Shown here: positions 16,609 through 24,786 of the stretch, one piece after another
Layout: each line of letters begins with the position of its first letter
Position numbering within the stretch: the first letter of the stretch is position 1
Assembly: GCF_002531575.1 (NCBI RefSeq)
Contig: NZ_NWTI01000003.1
Coordinates: 62,001-126,000, forward strand
Reading direction: 5' to 3'
DNA from: Bradyrhizobium sp. Y36
Lineage (GTDB): Bacteria; Pseudomonadota; Alphaproteobacteria; Rhizobiales; Xanthobacteraceae
DNA length: 64,000 nucleotides
Notes under the pieces: model-generated
Databases searched by the model: none
What the model saw: only the letters and a program-made list of their open reading frames with translations
What the model was told of the DNA's origin: nothing
Program-made: the position numbers and the translations under genes

Positions 16609-18805
16609 GGCCCGCCGCTCCGCCGCCGCGCTCGAGGTCCGCGGGCTCGACGTCTATTACGGTCACTCCCACGCGCTGCAAGGCGTCGACCTCACGCTCG
16701 AGAGCGGCGTGTTCTCCGTCGTCGGCCGCAACGGCATGGGCAAGACCACGCTGTGCAAGGCGATCATGGGGCTGGTCGCCGTGAGCGGCGGCTCGATCCG
16801 TGTCCGCGGCGAGAACGTCACGCGGCGGCCTTCCGCCCAGATCGCCCGGCTTGGCGTCGGCTATGTCCCACAGGGACGCCGCCTGTGGCGCTCGCTCAGC
16901 GTCGATGAGCATCTGCGGCTGGCCGGCGGGCTGCGGTCCGGCGCCTGGACCGTCGAGCGCATTTACGACACCTTCCCGCGCCTTGCCGAGCGCAAGGACC
17001 ACGGCGGCGGCCAGCTCTCCGGCGGCGAGCAGCAGATGCTGGCGATCGCGCGGGCGCTTCTCACCAATCCCCAACTGCTCATCATGGATGAGCCGACCGA
17101 AGGCCTCGCTCCAGTCATCGTGGCGCAGGTCGAGGAGATGCTGCTGCGGCTCGGGGAGGACGGCGACATGTCCGTGCTCGTGATCGAGCAGAATATCGGC
17201 GTCGCCACCGCGGTCTCGCGCAACGTCGCGATCATGGTCAACGGCCGCATCAACCGCATCATCGACTCCGCACGGCTCGCCGCCGACCGCAACTTGCAGC
17301 AGCGCCTGCTCGGGGTCGGGCTTCACGCCGAACTCGAAGACGATATCGATATATCCGCGCCCGCGGCCGAATCGAAGCCGGCCCCGGCGCCGCGCCGCGA
17401 CGGACCCGTCAGAATCTACATCTCCAATCCGGTACTCCCGACGCGGTGGTCGCAACCGGTGCCGATCGCCCGCATCGAGGCGGCAGCGCGCACGCTCTCG
17501 ACGCAAGTCGCGCGACTCGACGACGCCGCCCGGCGCAAGCGTGAACCGGTGGCGGCGCAGACCGCCGGTCCGCCCGTCGTGCTGGTGGTCGGCACGCTCG
17601 ACACCAAAGGTCTGGAGCTGCGCTTCATCCGCGACATCATCGCCGAAGCCGGCCTGCACACGCGGCTGGTCGACGTCTCCACCAGCGGCAGGCATTCCAG
17701 CTGCGATGTCTCGGCGCAGGAGATCGCGCTGAACCACGGCCGCGGCGGCTCCGCCGTATTCGGCCCCGACCGCGGCGCGGCCGTGACGGCGATGGCCGAT
17801 GCGTTTGCCAGCTGGCTGCGGCGCCAGGGCAATGTCGCCGGCGTGATCTCGGCGGGCGGCTCGGGCGCGGCCTCGCTGGTTGCCCCCGGCATGCGCACGC
17901 TTCCCATCGGCGTGCCCAAGCTGATCGTCTCCTCCGTCGCGTCCGGCGACGTCGGGCCCTATGTCGGTCCCGCCGACATCACCATGATGTACTCCGTCAC
18001 CGACGTGCAGGGGCTTAACTCGATCTCGCGCGCGGTGCTGGCCAACGGCGCCAATGCGCTGGCCGGCATGGTCAAGGCCAGGCTCGATCAGCGCGCGGCC
18101 CGCCCAGCTGCCGCCCTGCCTTCAGTCGGCATCACCATGTTCGGCGTGACGACGCCGGCAGTGCAGAAGATCGCCACCGATTTGCGCGAGGATTTCGAAT
18201 GCCTGGTCTTCCATGCCACCGGCGTCGGCGGCCGCTCCATGGAGAAACTCGTCGAGTCCGGCCAGCTCGCAGGCGTCATCGACCTCACCACGACGGAGGT
18301 CTGCGATCTCCTGATGGGCGGCGTTTTTCCCGCAACCGATGACCGCCTCGGCGCGATCATCCGCACGCGCGTCCCCTATATCGGCTCGGTGGGCGCACTC
18401 GACATGGTCAATTTCGGCGCGCCCGACACCATTCCCGAGCGCTACCGCGGCCGCAAATTCCACGTCCACAATCCGCAGGTGACGTTGATGCGGACGACCG
18501 TGGAGGAGAACGAGCGCATCGGCCGCTGGATCGGCGAACGGCTCAACCAGATGGACGGACCCGTGCGCTTCTTCCTGCCCGAGGGCGGCGTCTCCGCGCT
18601 CGATGCCCGCGGCCAGCCGTTCTGGGATCCCGATGCGGACGCCGCGCTGTTCCGCGCGCTGGAGCGGACCGTGCGGCAGACCGGTCATCGCCAGCTCATT
18701 CGCACGCCGAAGAACATCAACGATCCCGACTTCGCCGCCGCCATCGTCGGTGCGTTCCGAACCCTGTTCGGGCGACCCGGCGCGCGGCGGAGACTAGCGA
18801 GGTGA
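16601..18805 (+). CDS. Fusion of LivF-type ABC ATPase with a Tm-1-like (UPF0261) domain
   Basis: 734 residues. Residues 10-240 form a complete LivF ATPase: Walker A VGRNGMGKTT (41-50), LSGGEQQ (139-145), Walker B LLIMDEPTEGLAP. A proline/alanine-rich linker (about 250-320) leads into a full UPF0261/Tm-1-like ATP-binding domain beginning VVLVVGTLDTKGLELRFIRD (about 326-345). That domain continues with SAGGSGAASLVAPGM, SSVASGDVGPYVGPADI and the C-terminal FFLPEGGVSALDARGQPFWDP. UPF0261 proteins are usually separate genes next to a TIM-barrel partner, as the next gene is here. The fusion physically joins a transport ATPase to that enzyme pair, whose reaction is not established. There is no sign of frameshift. 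Confidence 0.9.
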   Translation: MNEARRSAAALEVRGLDVYYGHSHALQGVDLTLESGVFSVVGRNGMGKTTLCKAIMGLVAVSGGSIRVRGENVTRRPSAQIARLGVGYVPQGRRLWRSLSVDEHLRLAGGLRSGAWTVERIYDTFPRLAERKDHGGGQLSGGEQQMLAIARALLTNPQLLIMDEPTEGLAPVIVAQVEEMLLRLGEDGDMSVLVIEQNIGVATAVSRNVAIMVNGRINRIIDSARLAADRNLQQRLLGVGLHAELEDDIDISAPAAESKPAPAPRRDGPVRIYISNPVLPTRWSQPVPIARIEAAARTLSTQVARLDDAARRKREPVAAQTAGPPVVLVVGTLDTKGLELRFIRDIIAEAGLHTRLVDVSTSGRHSSCDVSAQEIALNHGRGGSAVFGPDRGAAVTAMADAFASWLRRQGNVAGVISAGGSGAASLVAPGMRTLPIGVPKLIVSSVASGDVGPYVGPADITMMYSVTDVQGLNSISRAVLANGANALAGMVKARLDQRAARPAAALPSVGITMFGVTTPAVQKIATDLREDFECLVFHATGVGGRSMEKLVESGQLAGVIDLTTTEVCDLLMGGVFPATDDRLGAIIRTRVPYIGSVGALDMVNFGAPDTIPERYRGRKFHVHNPQVTLMRTTVEENERIGRWIGERLNQMDGPVRFFLPEGGVSALDARGQPFWDPDADAALFRALERTVRQTGHRQLIRTPKNINDPDFAAAIVGAFRTLFGRPGARRRLAR

Positions 18806-18808
18806 CCG

Positions 18809-19642
18809 ATGGCCAGGTTTGAACGCGCAGCACTGCTGAAGAAATTCCGCGAGATGGCGAAGCGCGGCGAGCCGATCGTCGGCGGCGGCGCCGGCACCGG
18901 GCTATCGGCCAAATGCGAGGAGGCCGGCGGCGTCGATCTCATCGTGATCTACAATTCCGGCCGCTATCGCATGGCCGGCCGCGGCTCGCTCGCAGGTCTC
19001 ATGGCGTACGGCGATGCCAATGCCATCGTGCTGGAAATGGCCGGCGAAGTGCTCCCCGTGGTCACGAGGACGCCGGTGCTCGCGGGCGTCAACGGCACCG
19101 ATCCGTTCCGCGACATGGACGTCTTCCTCGACCAGCTGAAGGCGCTCGGTTTCGCCGGCGTCCAGAACTTTCCGACCGTCGGCCTGATCGACGGCACCTT
19201 CCGCGCCAATCTCGAAGAGACCGGCATGTCCTATGCGCTCGAGATCGACATGATCGCCAAGGCGCACGACAAGGACATGCTGACGACGCCCTATGTGTTC
19301 AGCGAGAAGGAGGCCGCTGCGATGGCGATCGCCGGCGCCGACATCGTCGTCTGCCACATGGGGCTGACGACCGGCGGCTCGATCGGCGCGCAGACGGCAC
19401 CGAAGCTGAAGGACTGTCCGGCGCGGATCGACACCTGGGCGTCGGCTGCGCTCAGCGTCAATCCTGACATTCTGGTGCTGGCGCATGGCGGCCCGATCGC
19501 GGATCCCGCCGACGCCGATTTCATCATGAAGAACACCCGCCATTGCCACGGCTTCTACGGAGCGTCCTCGATGGAACGCCTTCCCGTGGAGCGGGCGCTG
19601 ACGGAACAGGTACGTCAATTCAAGGCGATCGGCGCGCGATAA
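18809..19642 (+). CDS. TIM-barrel phosphoenolpyruvate-hydrolase-like protein (PF09370), partner of UPF0261
   Basis: 277 residues. The pattern [40 protein letters not shown] is the hallmark start of this family, given here only as residues 21-60 with key GAGTGLSAK and YNSGRYRM. Later come [13 protein letters not shown] and [12 protein letters not shown]. The family shares the phosphoenolpyruvate-mutase/isocitrate-lyase-like barrel. Its biological reaction is not established, although it commonly accompanies UPF0261 proteins. The gene begins 3 bases after the fusion gene, so the two products are probably made together. Confidence 0.85.
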   Translation: MARFERAALLKKFREMAKRGEPIVGGGAGTGLSAKCEEAGGVDLIVIYNSGRYRMAGRGSLAGLMAYGDANAIVLEMAGEVLPVVTRTPVLAGVNGTDPFRDMDVFLDQLKALGFAGVQNFPTVGLIDGTFRANLEETGMSYALEIDMIAKAHDKDMLTTPYVFSEKEAAAMAIAGADIVVCHMGLTTGGSIGAQTAPKLKDCPARIDTWASAALSVNPDILVLAHGGPIADPADADFIMKNTRHCHGFYGASSMERLPVERALTEQVRQFKAIGAR

Positions 19643-19669
19643 CGCCGTGAGGGTTCGAAGGAGGGAAAG

Positions 19670-22582
19670 ATGTCAGGGATGCTGGTCGGTGAATTGATCC
19701 TCTGGCTGATCGTCGCGATCGTCGTGATCGTCGTCGGCGTCTACATCGTGAACTGGCTCTATCACCGCTCTTCCAAGGAGACCTCGTTCGTCCGCACCGG
19801 TTTTCTCGGCGAACGCGTGGTGATCAATGGCGGCGCCTTCGTGATGCCGTTCATCCACGATTACACGCCGGTCAACATGAACGTGCTGCCGATGGGCATC
19901 GTGCGTTCCAAGCAGGATGCCGTGATCACCCGCGACCGCATGCGCGTCGACATCGAGGCCGACTTCTATGTCCGCGTGCAGGCGACCCGCGAGGCCGTGT
20001 CGATTGCAGCCGCCACCCTCGGCCGCCGTACCATGGAGCCCGAGCAGCTCCACGCTCTCCTGGCCGGCAAGTTCATCTCGGCGATCCGCTCGGTTGCTTC
20101 CGAGATGACGCTGGAGCAGATGCACGAGCAGCGCGGCGAGTATGTCGCCCGCCTCAAGGCCAATGCGACTGAGGCCCTCGCCCAGAACGGTCTCGAACTG
20201 GAATCGGTCGCGATTACCGATCTCGACCAGACCGACCTCGAATTCTTCAACCCCTCGAACCGGTTCGACGCCGAAGGCCTGACCCAGCTGATGCAGGATA
20301 TCGAGGCCAAGCGGAAGCTGCGCAACGACATCGAGCAGGACTCGATGATCAAGATCCGCACCCGCAATCTGGAGGCCGAGCGCCAGGCGCTGGAGATCGA
20401 GCGCGAGAGCGAGACCGCGCGCCTGGAGCAGGAGCGCGACATCGAGATGCGCCGCGCGCTCCAGCGTACGGAAGTCGCCCGCGAACGGGCGCTGCGCGAA
20501 ACCGAGGCCGAACAGGCACAGATTTCCGCACGCGAGACCATCGAGCGCGCCCGTATCGCTAATGACCAGGCCATCGCCGAGGCCCGCATCGCCTCCGAGC
20601 GCGAGACCCGCCAGAAGGAGATCGAGCGGACCCGCACCATCGAGGAAAAGGAGCTGCTGGCGCGCGAGGAGATCGAGAAGACGAGGATCGCCAACCAGCG
20701 CTCGATCGACACGACCCGCATCGCCTCCGAGCGCGAGGTGCGCCAGCGCGAGATCGAGCGGATGCGCACCGTCGAGGAAGCCGAGATCGCCGCACGCGAA
20801 GCGATCGAGAAAGCGAGGATCCAGCAGGACCGCGTCGTCACCGACGCCCGCATCGCCAACGAGGAGGAAACCAGGCGCCGCGAGATCGAGCGCACCCGCG
20901 CCGTGGACGAGGCCGAGATCGCCGCCCGCGAGGCGACCGAGAAGGCCCGTATCGCCCAGACGCTGATCGTCAATGTCGAGCGCATCTCCTCCGACGAGCG
21001 CACCCGCGCGCTGGAGATCCAGCAGGTCCGTACCATCCAGGAGGCCGAGATCGAGGCCCAGCGCGCGGTCGAGGCCGCCCGCATCGCCCGCGAGCGAACG
21101 CTCGCCGCCGAGCGTATCGCCGCCGAGCAGAACACCCGGCAGCTGGAGATCGAGCGCAACCAGGCGCTCGACGTCGCCGGCATCGTCGCGCGCGAGACCA
21201 CGGAGGCCAGCCGGATCGCCCAGGAGGAGCGCGTGCGCTCGCTGGAGATCGCCCGCAACCGTGCCGTCGAGGAAGCCGACATCGCCTCCCGCGAGGCGAT
21301 CGAAGCGGCCCGCATCGCCCAGGAGAAGGCGGTCGCGGCCGAGCGTATCCAGGCCGAGCGCGACACCCGCTCGCTCGAAATCGAGCGCACCGGCGTGCTG
21401 GAGGCGGCCGAGCTGAAGCGGCGCGACGCCATCGAGCGCCAGCGCATCACGGTCGATCTGGCGCTGGAGGCCGAGCGGATCAACTCCTCCAAGAAGCGCG
21501 AGGTGCTCAACATCGAGCAGAAGAAGGCGATCGAGATCGCCGACGAGGACCGCGTCATCGCGCTGTCCACCAAGAAGTCCGAACGGATCGATGCCGACCG
21601 CCAGGTCCGGCAGGCCGAGATCGTTGCCCGCAAGGAGGTCGAGACCACCGACGTCTCGCGCGAGCAGGCGCTGGAAGCCGCCCGCATCGAGCGGCGGCGT
21701 GCCATCGAGCAGCTCGAGGTCGCCCGCGTCCAATCGCTGCAGGAGGCCGAGATCGCCTCTCGCGAGGAGGTCGAGCGCGCCCGCATCGCCTCCGACCGCG
21801 GCCTGGATGAGGCCCGCATCGGCCGCGAGCGCGAGCTGCGCAAGCTCGAAGTCAACCGCGAGAAGGAGGTCGAGACCGTCCTGATGGAAAAGGCCATCGC
21901 GATCCACACGAAATCCCTGGAAGAGTCCGCCGCCAAGGCGTCGGCCGAGGAAGCGCGGATGCGCGCCACCGAAGCGACCGAGCGCGTCATCACCGCGCGC
22001 GAGAGCGAGATCGCCAAGCGGCGCAAGACGGTGGAAATCCTGATCGCCGAGAAACAGGCCGAGGAGACCCGCATCGCTGCCGAGGCCGAGCGCGTGCGCG
22101 CCGCCGTCGAGGCCGAGGCGCAGAGAATGCTGAACGAGGCCGAGAACGTGCTGACCGACCAGGCCCGCTACTCGCTGTTCCGCCGAAAACTGCTCGACCG
22201 CATCGAGGGCATCGTGCGCGAGAGCGTCAAGCCGATGGAGAAGATCGAGGGCATCCGCATCCTCCAGGTCGACGGCCTCAACGGCAACGGCCATGGCGGC
22301 AATGGCGGCCGCAGCGCCACCGACGAGGTCATCGACTCCGCCCTGCGCTATCGCGTCCAGGCGCCGCTGATCGACTCGATCCTGGCCGATATCGGCGTCG
22401 AAGGCGGCAGCCTCGCCAAGATGCCGGGCCTGATCCGCGAAGCGCGCGACATGCAGGGAATCAAGGAGTCCGCCCGCAAGGGTGGCGGAGGCGGAGGTGG
22501 CGGCGACAAGCCGGCGGCCTCTCCGCCTGCGGCCGAGGGTGGCGAACCTCCGACCGAACGCGGACCGAGAAAGAAGAGCTGA
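19670..22582 (+). CDS. Giant SPFH/flotillin-like membrane scaffold with hendecad-repeat coiled coil
   Basis: 970 residues. One N-terminal membrane span (about 8-30) is followed by an SPFH/band-7 domain (about 40-200; note VRTGFLGERVVINGG and EPEQLHALLAGKFISAIR). A very long Ala/Glu/Arg/Ile-rich coiled coil runs from about 205 to 850. It contains seven tandem repeats (287-583), six of 44 residues and one of 33, matching 4 or 3 turns of an 11-residue (hendecad) pattern. After a flotillin-like C-terminal region come an eight-glycine run and a Pro/Glu-rich tail. YqiK-type flotillins are usually around 500-600 residues, so this one is unusually long. It probably oligomerises into a membrane microdomain scaffold. 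Its place between transporter and hydroxylase genes suggests it organises that machinery. Confidence 0.85.
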   Translation: MSGMLVGELILWLIVAIVVIVVGVYIVNWLYHRSSKETSFVRTGFLGERVVINGGAFVMPFIHDYTPVNMNVLPMGIVRSKQDAVITRDRMRVDIEADFYVRVQATREAVSIAAATLGRRTMEPEQLHALLAGKFISAIRSVASEMTLEQMHEQRGEYVARLKANATEALAQNGLELESVAITDLDQTDLEFFNPSNRFDAEGLTQLMQDIEAKRKLRNDIEQDSMIKIRTRNLEAERQALEIERESETARLEQERDIEMRRALQRTEVARERALRETEAEQAQISARETIERARIANDQAIAEARIASERETRQKEIERTRTIEEKELLAREEIEKTRIANQRSIDTTRIASEREVRQREIERMRTVEEAEIAAREAIEKARIQQDRVVTDARIANEEETRRREIERTRAVDEAEIAAREATEKARIAQTLIVNVERISSDERTRALEIQQVRTIQEAEIEAQRAVEAARIARERTLAAERIAAEQNTRQLEIERNQALDVAGIVARETTEASRIAQEERVRSLEIARNRAVEEADIASREAIEAARIAQEKAVAAERIQAERDTRSLEIERTGVLEAAELKRRDAIERQRITVDLALEAERINSSKKREVLNIEQKKAIEIADEDRVIALSTKKSERIDADRQVRQAEIVARKEVETTDVSREQALEAARIERRRAIEQLEVARVQSLQEAEIASREEVERARIASDRGLDEARIGRERELRKLEVNREKEVETVLMEKAIAIHTKSLEESAAKASAEEARMRATEATERVITARESEIAKRRKTVEILIAEKQAEETRIAAEAERVRAAVEAEAQRMLNEAENVLTDQARYSLFRRKLLDRIEGIVRESVKPMEKIEGIRILQVDGLNGNGHGGNGGRSATDEVIDSALRYRVQAPLIDSILADIGVEGGSLAKMPGLIREARDMQGIKESARKGGGGGGGGDKPAASPPAAEGGEPPTERGPRKKS
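20528..21418 (+). repeat. Tandem 132-base coding repeats of the flotillin-like gene
   Basis: Seven consecutive in-frame units start at 20528, 20660, 20792, 20924, 21056, 21188 and 21287. Six are 132 bases (44 codons) and the sixth is 99 bases (33 codons), so exactly one 11-codon subunit is missing from it. Units share the frame AREAIEKARI then ARIA-ER and EIERTRT-EEAEIA. The units are diverged but clearly related at protein level, and weaker copies continue downstream. Confidence 0.9.
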
Positions 22583-22591
22583 GGTCGCGCC

Positions 22592-23029
22592 ATGGCCCGC
22601 GTCTATGTCTCAACCGTCGTCAATGCCCGCAACGACCGCGTCTGGGCGCGGGTGCGCGATTTCAACGGCTTGCCGAACTGGCATCCGGCGATCGCCGAAA
22701 GCCGCATCGAGGGCGGCGAGCCCTCGGACAAGATCGGCTGCGTTAGGGATTTCCGCCTGCGCAACGGCGACCGCATCCGCGAGAAGCTTTTGGGCCTCTC
22801 CGACTACGACATGTTCTGCACCTACTCGATCCTGGAATCCCCGATGGGTGTCGAGAACTACGTCGCAACCCTGCGGCTGACCCCCGTCACCGACGGCGAC
22901 CAGACATTTGTGGAGTGGACCGCCGAATTCGACTGCGCGCCGGAGCGGGAGACCGAGCTCGTGAACAATATCGGCGGCGGCGTGTTCCAGGGTGGTTTCG
23001 ACGCCCTGAAGCGTGTGTTTGGAGGCTAG
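22592..23029 (+). CDS. SRPBCC-family protein (first of a tandem pair)
   Basis: 145 residues of the START/Bet v1-like SRPBCC fold (polyketide cyclase/MxaD/CoxG-type). The N-terminal pattern VWARVRDFNGLPNWHPAIAE and the following SDKIGCVRDFRLRNG are visible. SRPBCC proteins bind hydrophobic small molecules, and CoxG-type members accompany molybdenum hydroxylases of the Cox class. That fits the FAD, iron-sulfur and molybdenum subunits that follow. It lies 9 bases after the flotillin-like gene. A ligand or enzymatic activity cannot be assigned. Confidence 0.82.
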   Translation: MARVYVSTVVNARNDRVWARVRDFNGLPNWHPAIAESRIEGGEPSDKIGCVRDFRLRNGDRIREKLLGLSDYDMFCTYSILESPMGVENYVATLRLTPVTDGDQTFVEWTAEFDCAPERETELVNNIGGGVFQGGFDALKRVFGG

Positions 23030-23031
23030 CG

Positions 23032-23475
23032 GTGCCGCATATCGTCAAGAGCACGATCCTGGACGCACCGACCGACGCGGTGTGGACCGTGCTGCGCGAC
23101 TTCAACGGGCACGATCGCTGGCATCCGGCTGTTGCGACCTCCTCGATCGAGCGTGCGCAATCTTCCGACAAGATCGGCTGTGTCAGGCGGTTCAGACTGA
23201 AGGACGGTGCGGAGCTGCGCGAGCAACTGCTGGCGCTGTCCGACCTGGAACAGTCGTTCAGCTATTGCCTGCTCGATACGCCGGTTCCGATGTTCAACTA
23301 TGTCGCCCATGTCCGGCTGCTGCCGGTCACCGACGGCGACCGCACCTTCTGGCACTGGGAATCCCGCTTCACCACCAAGCCGGAAGATCGCGACCGCATC
23401 ACGCATATGGTCGCCGAAGACATTTACCAGGCCGGGTTCGAGGCGATCCGTCGACATCTGAAGGAGGCCGCATAA
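23032..23475 (+). CDS. SRPBCC-family protein (second of a tandem pair)
   Basis: 147 residues, clearly a paralogue of the preceding gene: both share VW..(L/V)RDFNG..(N/R)WHPA, SDKIGCVR.FRL..G, RE.LL.LSD and PVTDGD. The GTG start at 23032 is chosen because a GGAGG lies 8 bases before it and the fold begins there; a longer frame overlaps the previous gene. Two copies side by side may form a heterodimer or have taken on different ligands. Confidence 0.82.
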   Translation: MPHIVKSTILDAPTDAVWTVLRDFNGHDRWHPAVATSSIERAQSSDKIGCVRRFRLKDGAELREQLLALSDLEQSFSYCLLDTPVPMFNYVAHVRLLPVTDGDRTFWHWESRFTTKPEDRDRITHMVAEDIYQAGFEAIRRHLKEAA

Positions 23476-23477
23476 TC

Positions 23478-24296
23478 ATGGCCGTAACAGTCAAGACATT
23501 TGCAAGCGCCAGCGAGGCGGCCGGGGCGCTGTCCTCGGACCGCAGCGCGCGCTATCTCGGCGGCGGCACGCTGGTGATGCGGGCGCTGAACGAGGGTGAT
23601 GTCGCGATCTCGACGGTCGTTCGTGCGAGCGACCAGGCGCTGACCCGGATCGATGCATCGGGGCCTCGCATCACGCTCGGCGCCGGCGTGACCTTCGCAC
23701 GCGTCCTCGCCGAACGGGACCTCGGCTTCCTGCATGCCCCGGCCCGTTCGATCGGCGGTCCCGCTGTCCGCAACATGGGCACGGTCGGCGGCAACCTCTT
23801 CGCGCCCAGTCCCTATGGCGATTTCACCGTGGCGCTGTTGGCGCTCGACGCCACCGTCGCCGTCGCCGGCGGCTTTGGTTCACGCGACATCCCGATTGAG
23901 GAGTTCTTGCAGGCGCGCGAGCGTCAGGCCGGAACATTGGTGCTGTCGGTATCCTGCACCCGGCCGGCAAACAGCGAGGCGTTCCGCTATCGCAAGATCG
24001 CGCGGATCAAGCCGAAGGGCGGTTCTGTGATCACCCTTGCCGCGCATCTACCGATCAGCGGCGGACGGATTGCCGGCGCCCGGATCGCGCTGGGATCGAT
24101 GGCGCCGACACAGATCCGCGCTCGCGCCGCCGAGCGCACGCTGGAGGGCCGCTCGCTGGACGCCGCGACCATTACGGCCGCCGCATCCGCGGTGACCGAG
24201 GGAACATCGCCATCCGACAACGCGCTCGGCAGCGCCTGGTATCGTCGCGAGATCGTCGGCGTCCATCTGCGGCGCCTGCTGTCGGGACAGGAATAG
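23478..24296 (+). CDS. FAD-binding (medium) subunit of a molybdenum hydroxylase
   Basis: 272 residues of the CoxM/xanthine-dehydrogenase FAD subunit family. FAD-binding patterns are ARYLGGGTLVMRAL near residue 25 and GGPAVRNMGTVGGNLFAPSP near residue 95. The C-terminal CO_deh_flav_C domain follows. It passes electrons from the iron-sulfur subunit to an acceptor. The ATG at 23478 lies 2 bases after the SRPBCC stop and coincides with the family start; the frame extends upstream only as a shadow. Confidence 0.9.
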   Translation: MAVTVKTFASASEAAGALSSDRSARYLGGGTLVMRALNEGDVAISTVVRASDQALTRIDASGPRITLGAGVTFARVLAERDLGFLHAPARSIGGPAVRNMGTVGGNLFAPSPYGDFTVALLALDATVAVAGGFGSRDIPIEEFLQARERQAGTLVLSVSCTRPANSEAFRYRKIARIKPKGGSVITLAAHLPISGGRIAGARIALGSMAPTQIRARAAERTLEGRSLDAATITAAASAVTEGTSPSDNALGSAWYRREIVGVHLRRLLSGQE

Positions 24297-24301
24297 AGCC
24301 C

Positions 24302-24778
24302 ATGCCGACGACACCCCTGCAGTTTCGACACAATGGCCGCGACGTCGCGATCTTCGTCGACGGCGGCACCAATCTGCTGGTCGCGCTGCGCGAACTGATC
24401 GGCGACATGACACCGAAATTCGGCTGCGGCCAGGGCGGCTGCGGCGCCTGCAGTGTGCTTGTTGACGGCGAACTCCACCTCTCCTGCCTGACATTGGCGG
24501 AGACTGTCGCCGGCCGGTCCATCGAGACGCTCGACGGCATGAAGCAAGGCCCGAACCTGCACCCGCTGCAGCGGGCCTTCGCCGACAATTTTGCGGCCCA
24601 GTGCGGCTATTGCACGCCGGGCATGCTGATGGCCGCCAAGGCGCTGCTCGACCGCAACCCTGCTCCGACCCGCGACGAGGTCATTGAGGCGATCTCCGGC
24701 AACATCTGCCGCTGCACCGGCTACGAGCCGATCATCAATGCCATCCTGGCCGCAGCGAGCGGCCGGGTCAGCGCCTGA
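24302..24778 (+). CDS. 2Fe-2S (small) subunit of a molybdenum hydroxylase
   Basis: 158 residues with the two 2Fe-2S clusters of this family. The plant-type ferredoxin cluster uses C42, C47, C50 and C62 (GCGQGGCGACSVLV). The second cluster uses C101, C104, C136 and C138 (CGYCTPGM and CRCTGY). All eight ligands are present. Relays electrons from the molybdenum site to FAD. It lies 5 bases after the FAD subunit gene. Confidence 0.95.
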   Translation: MPTTPLQFRHNGRDVAIFVDGGTNLLVALRELIGDMTPKFGCGQGGCGACSVLVDGELHLSCLTLAETVAGRSIETLDGMKQGPNLHPLQRAFADNFAAQCGYCTPGMLMAAKALLDRNPAPTRDEVIEAISGNICRCTGYEPIINAILAAASGRVSA

Positions 24779-24786
24779 GGTCAACC

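Noticed and set aside
19673..22294. Antisense open frame of 873 codons across the flotillin-like gene, and another of 702 codons
   Set aside because: The sense frame has a signal anchor, an SPFH domain and hendecad repeats. The antisense frames are Leu/Asp/Gly- or Ser/Arg-monotonous translations that arise from strong codon bias in a repetitive GC-rich gene.
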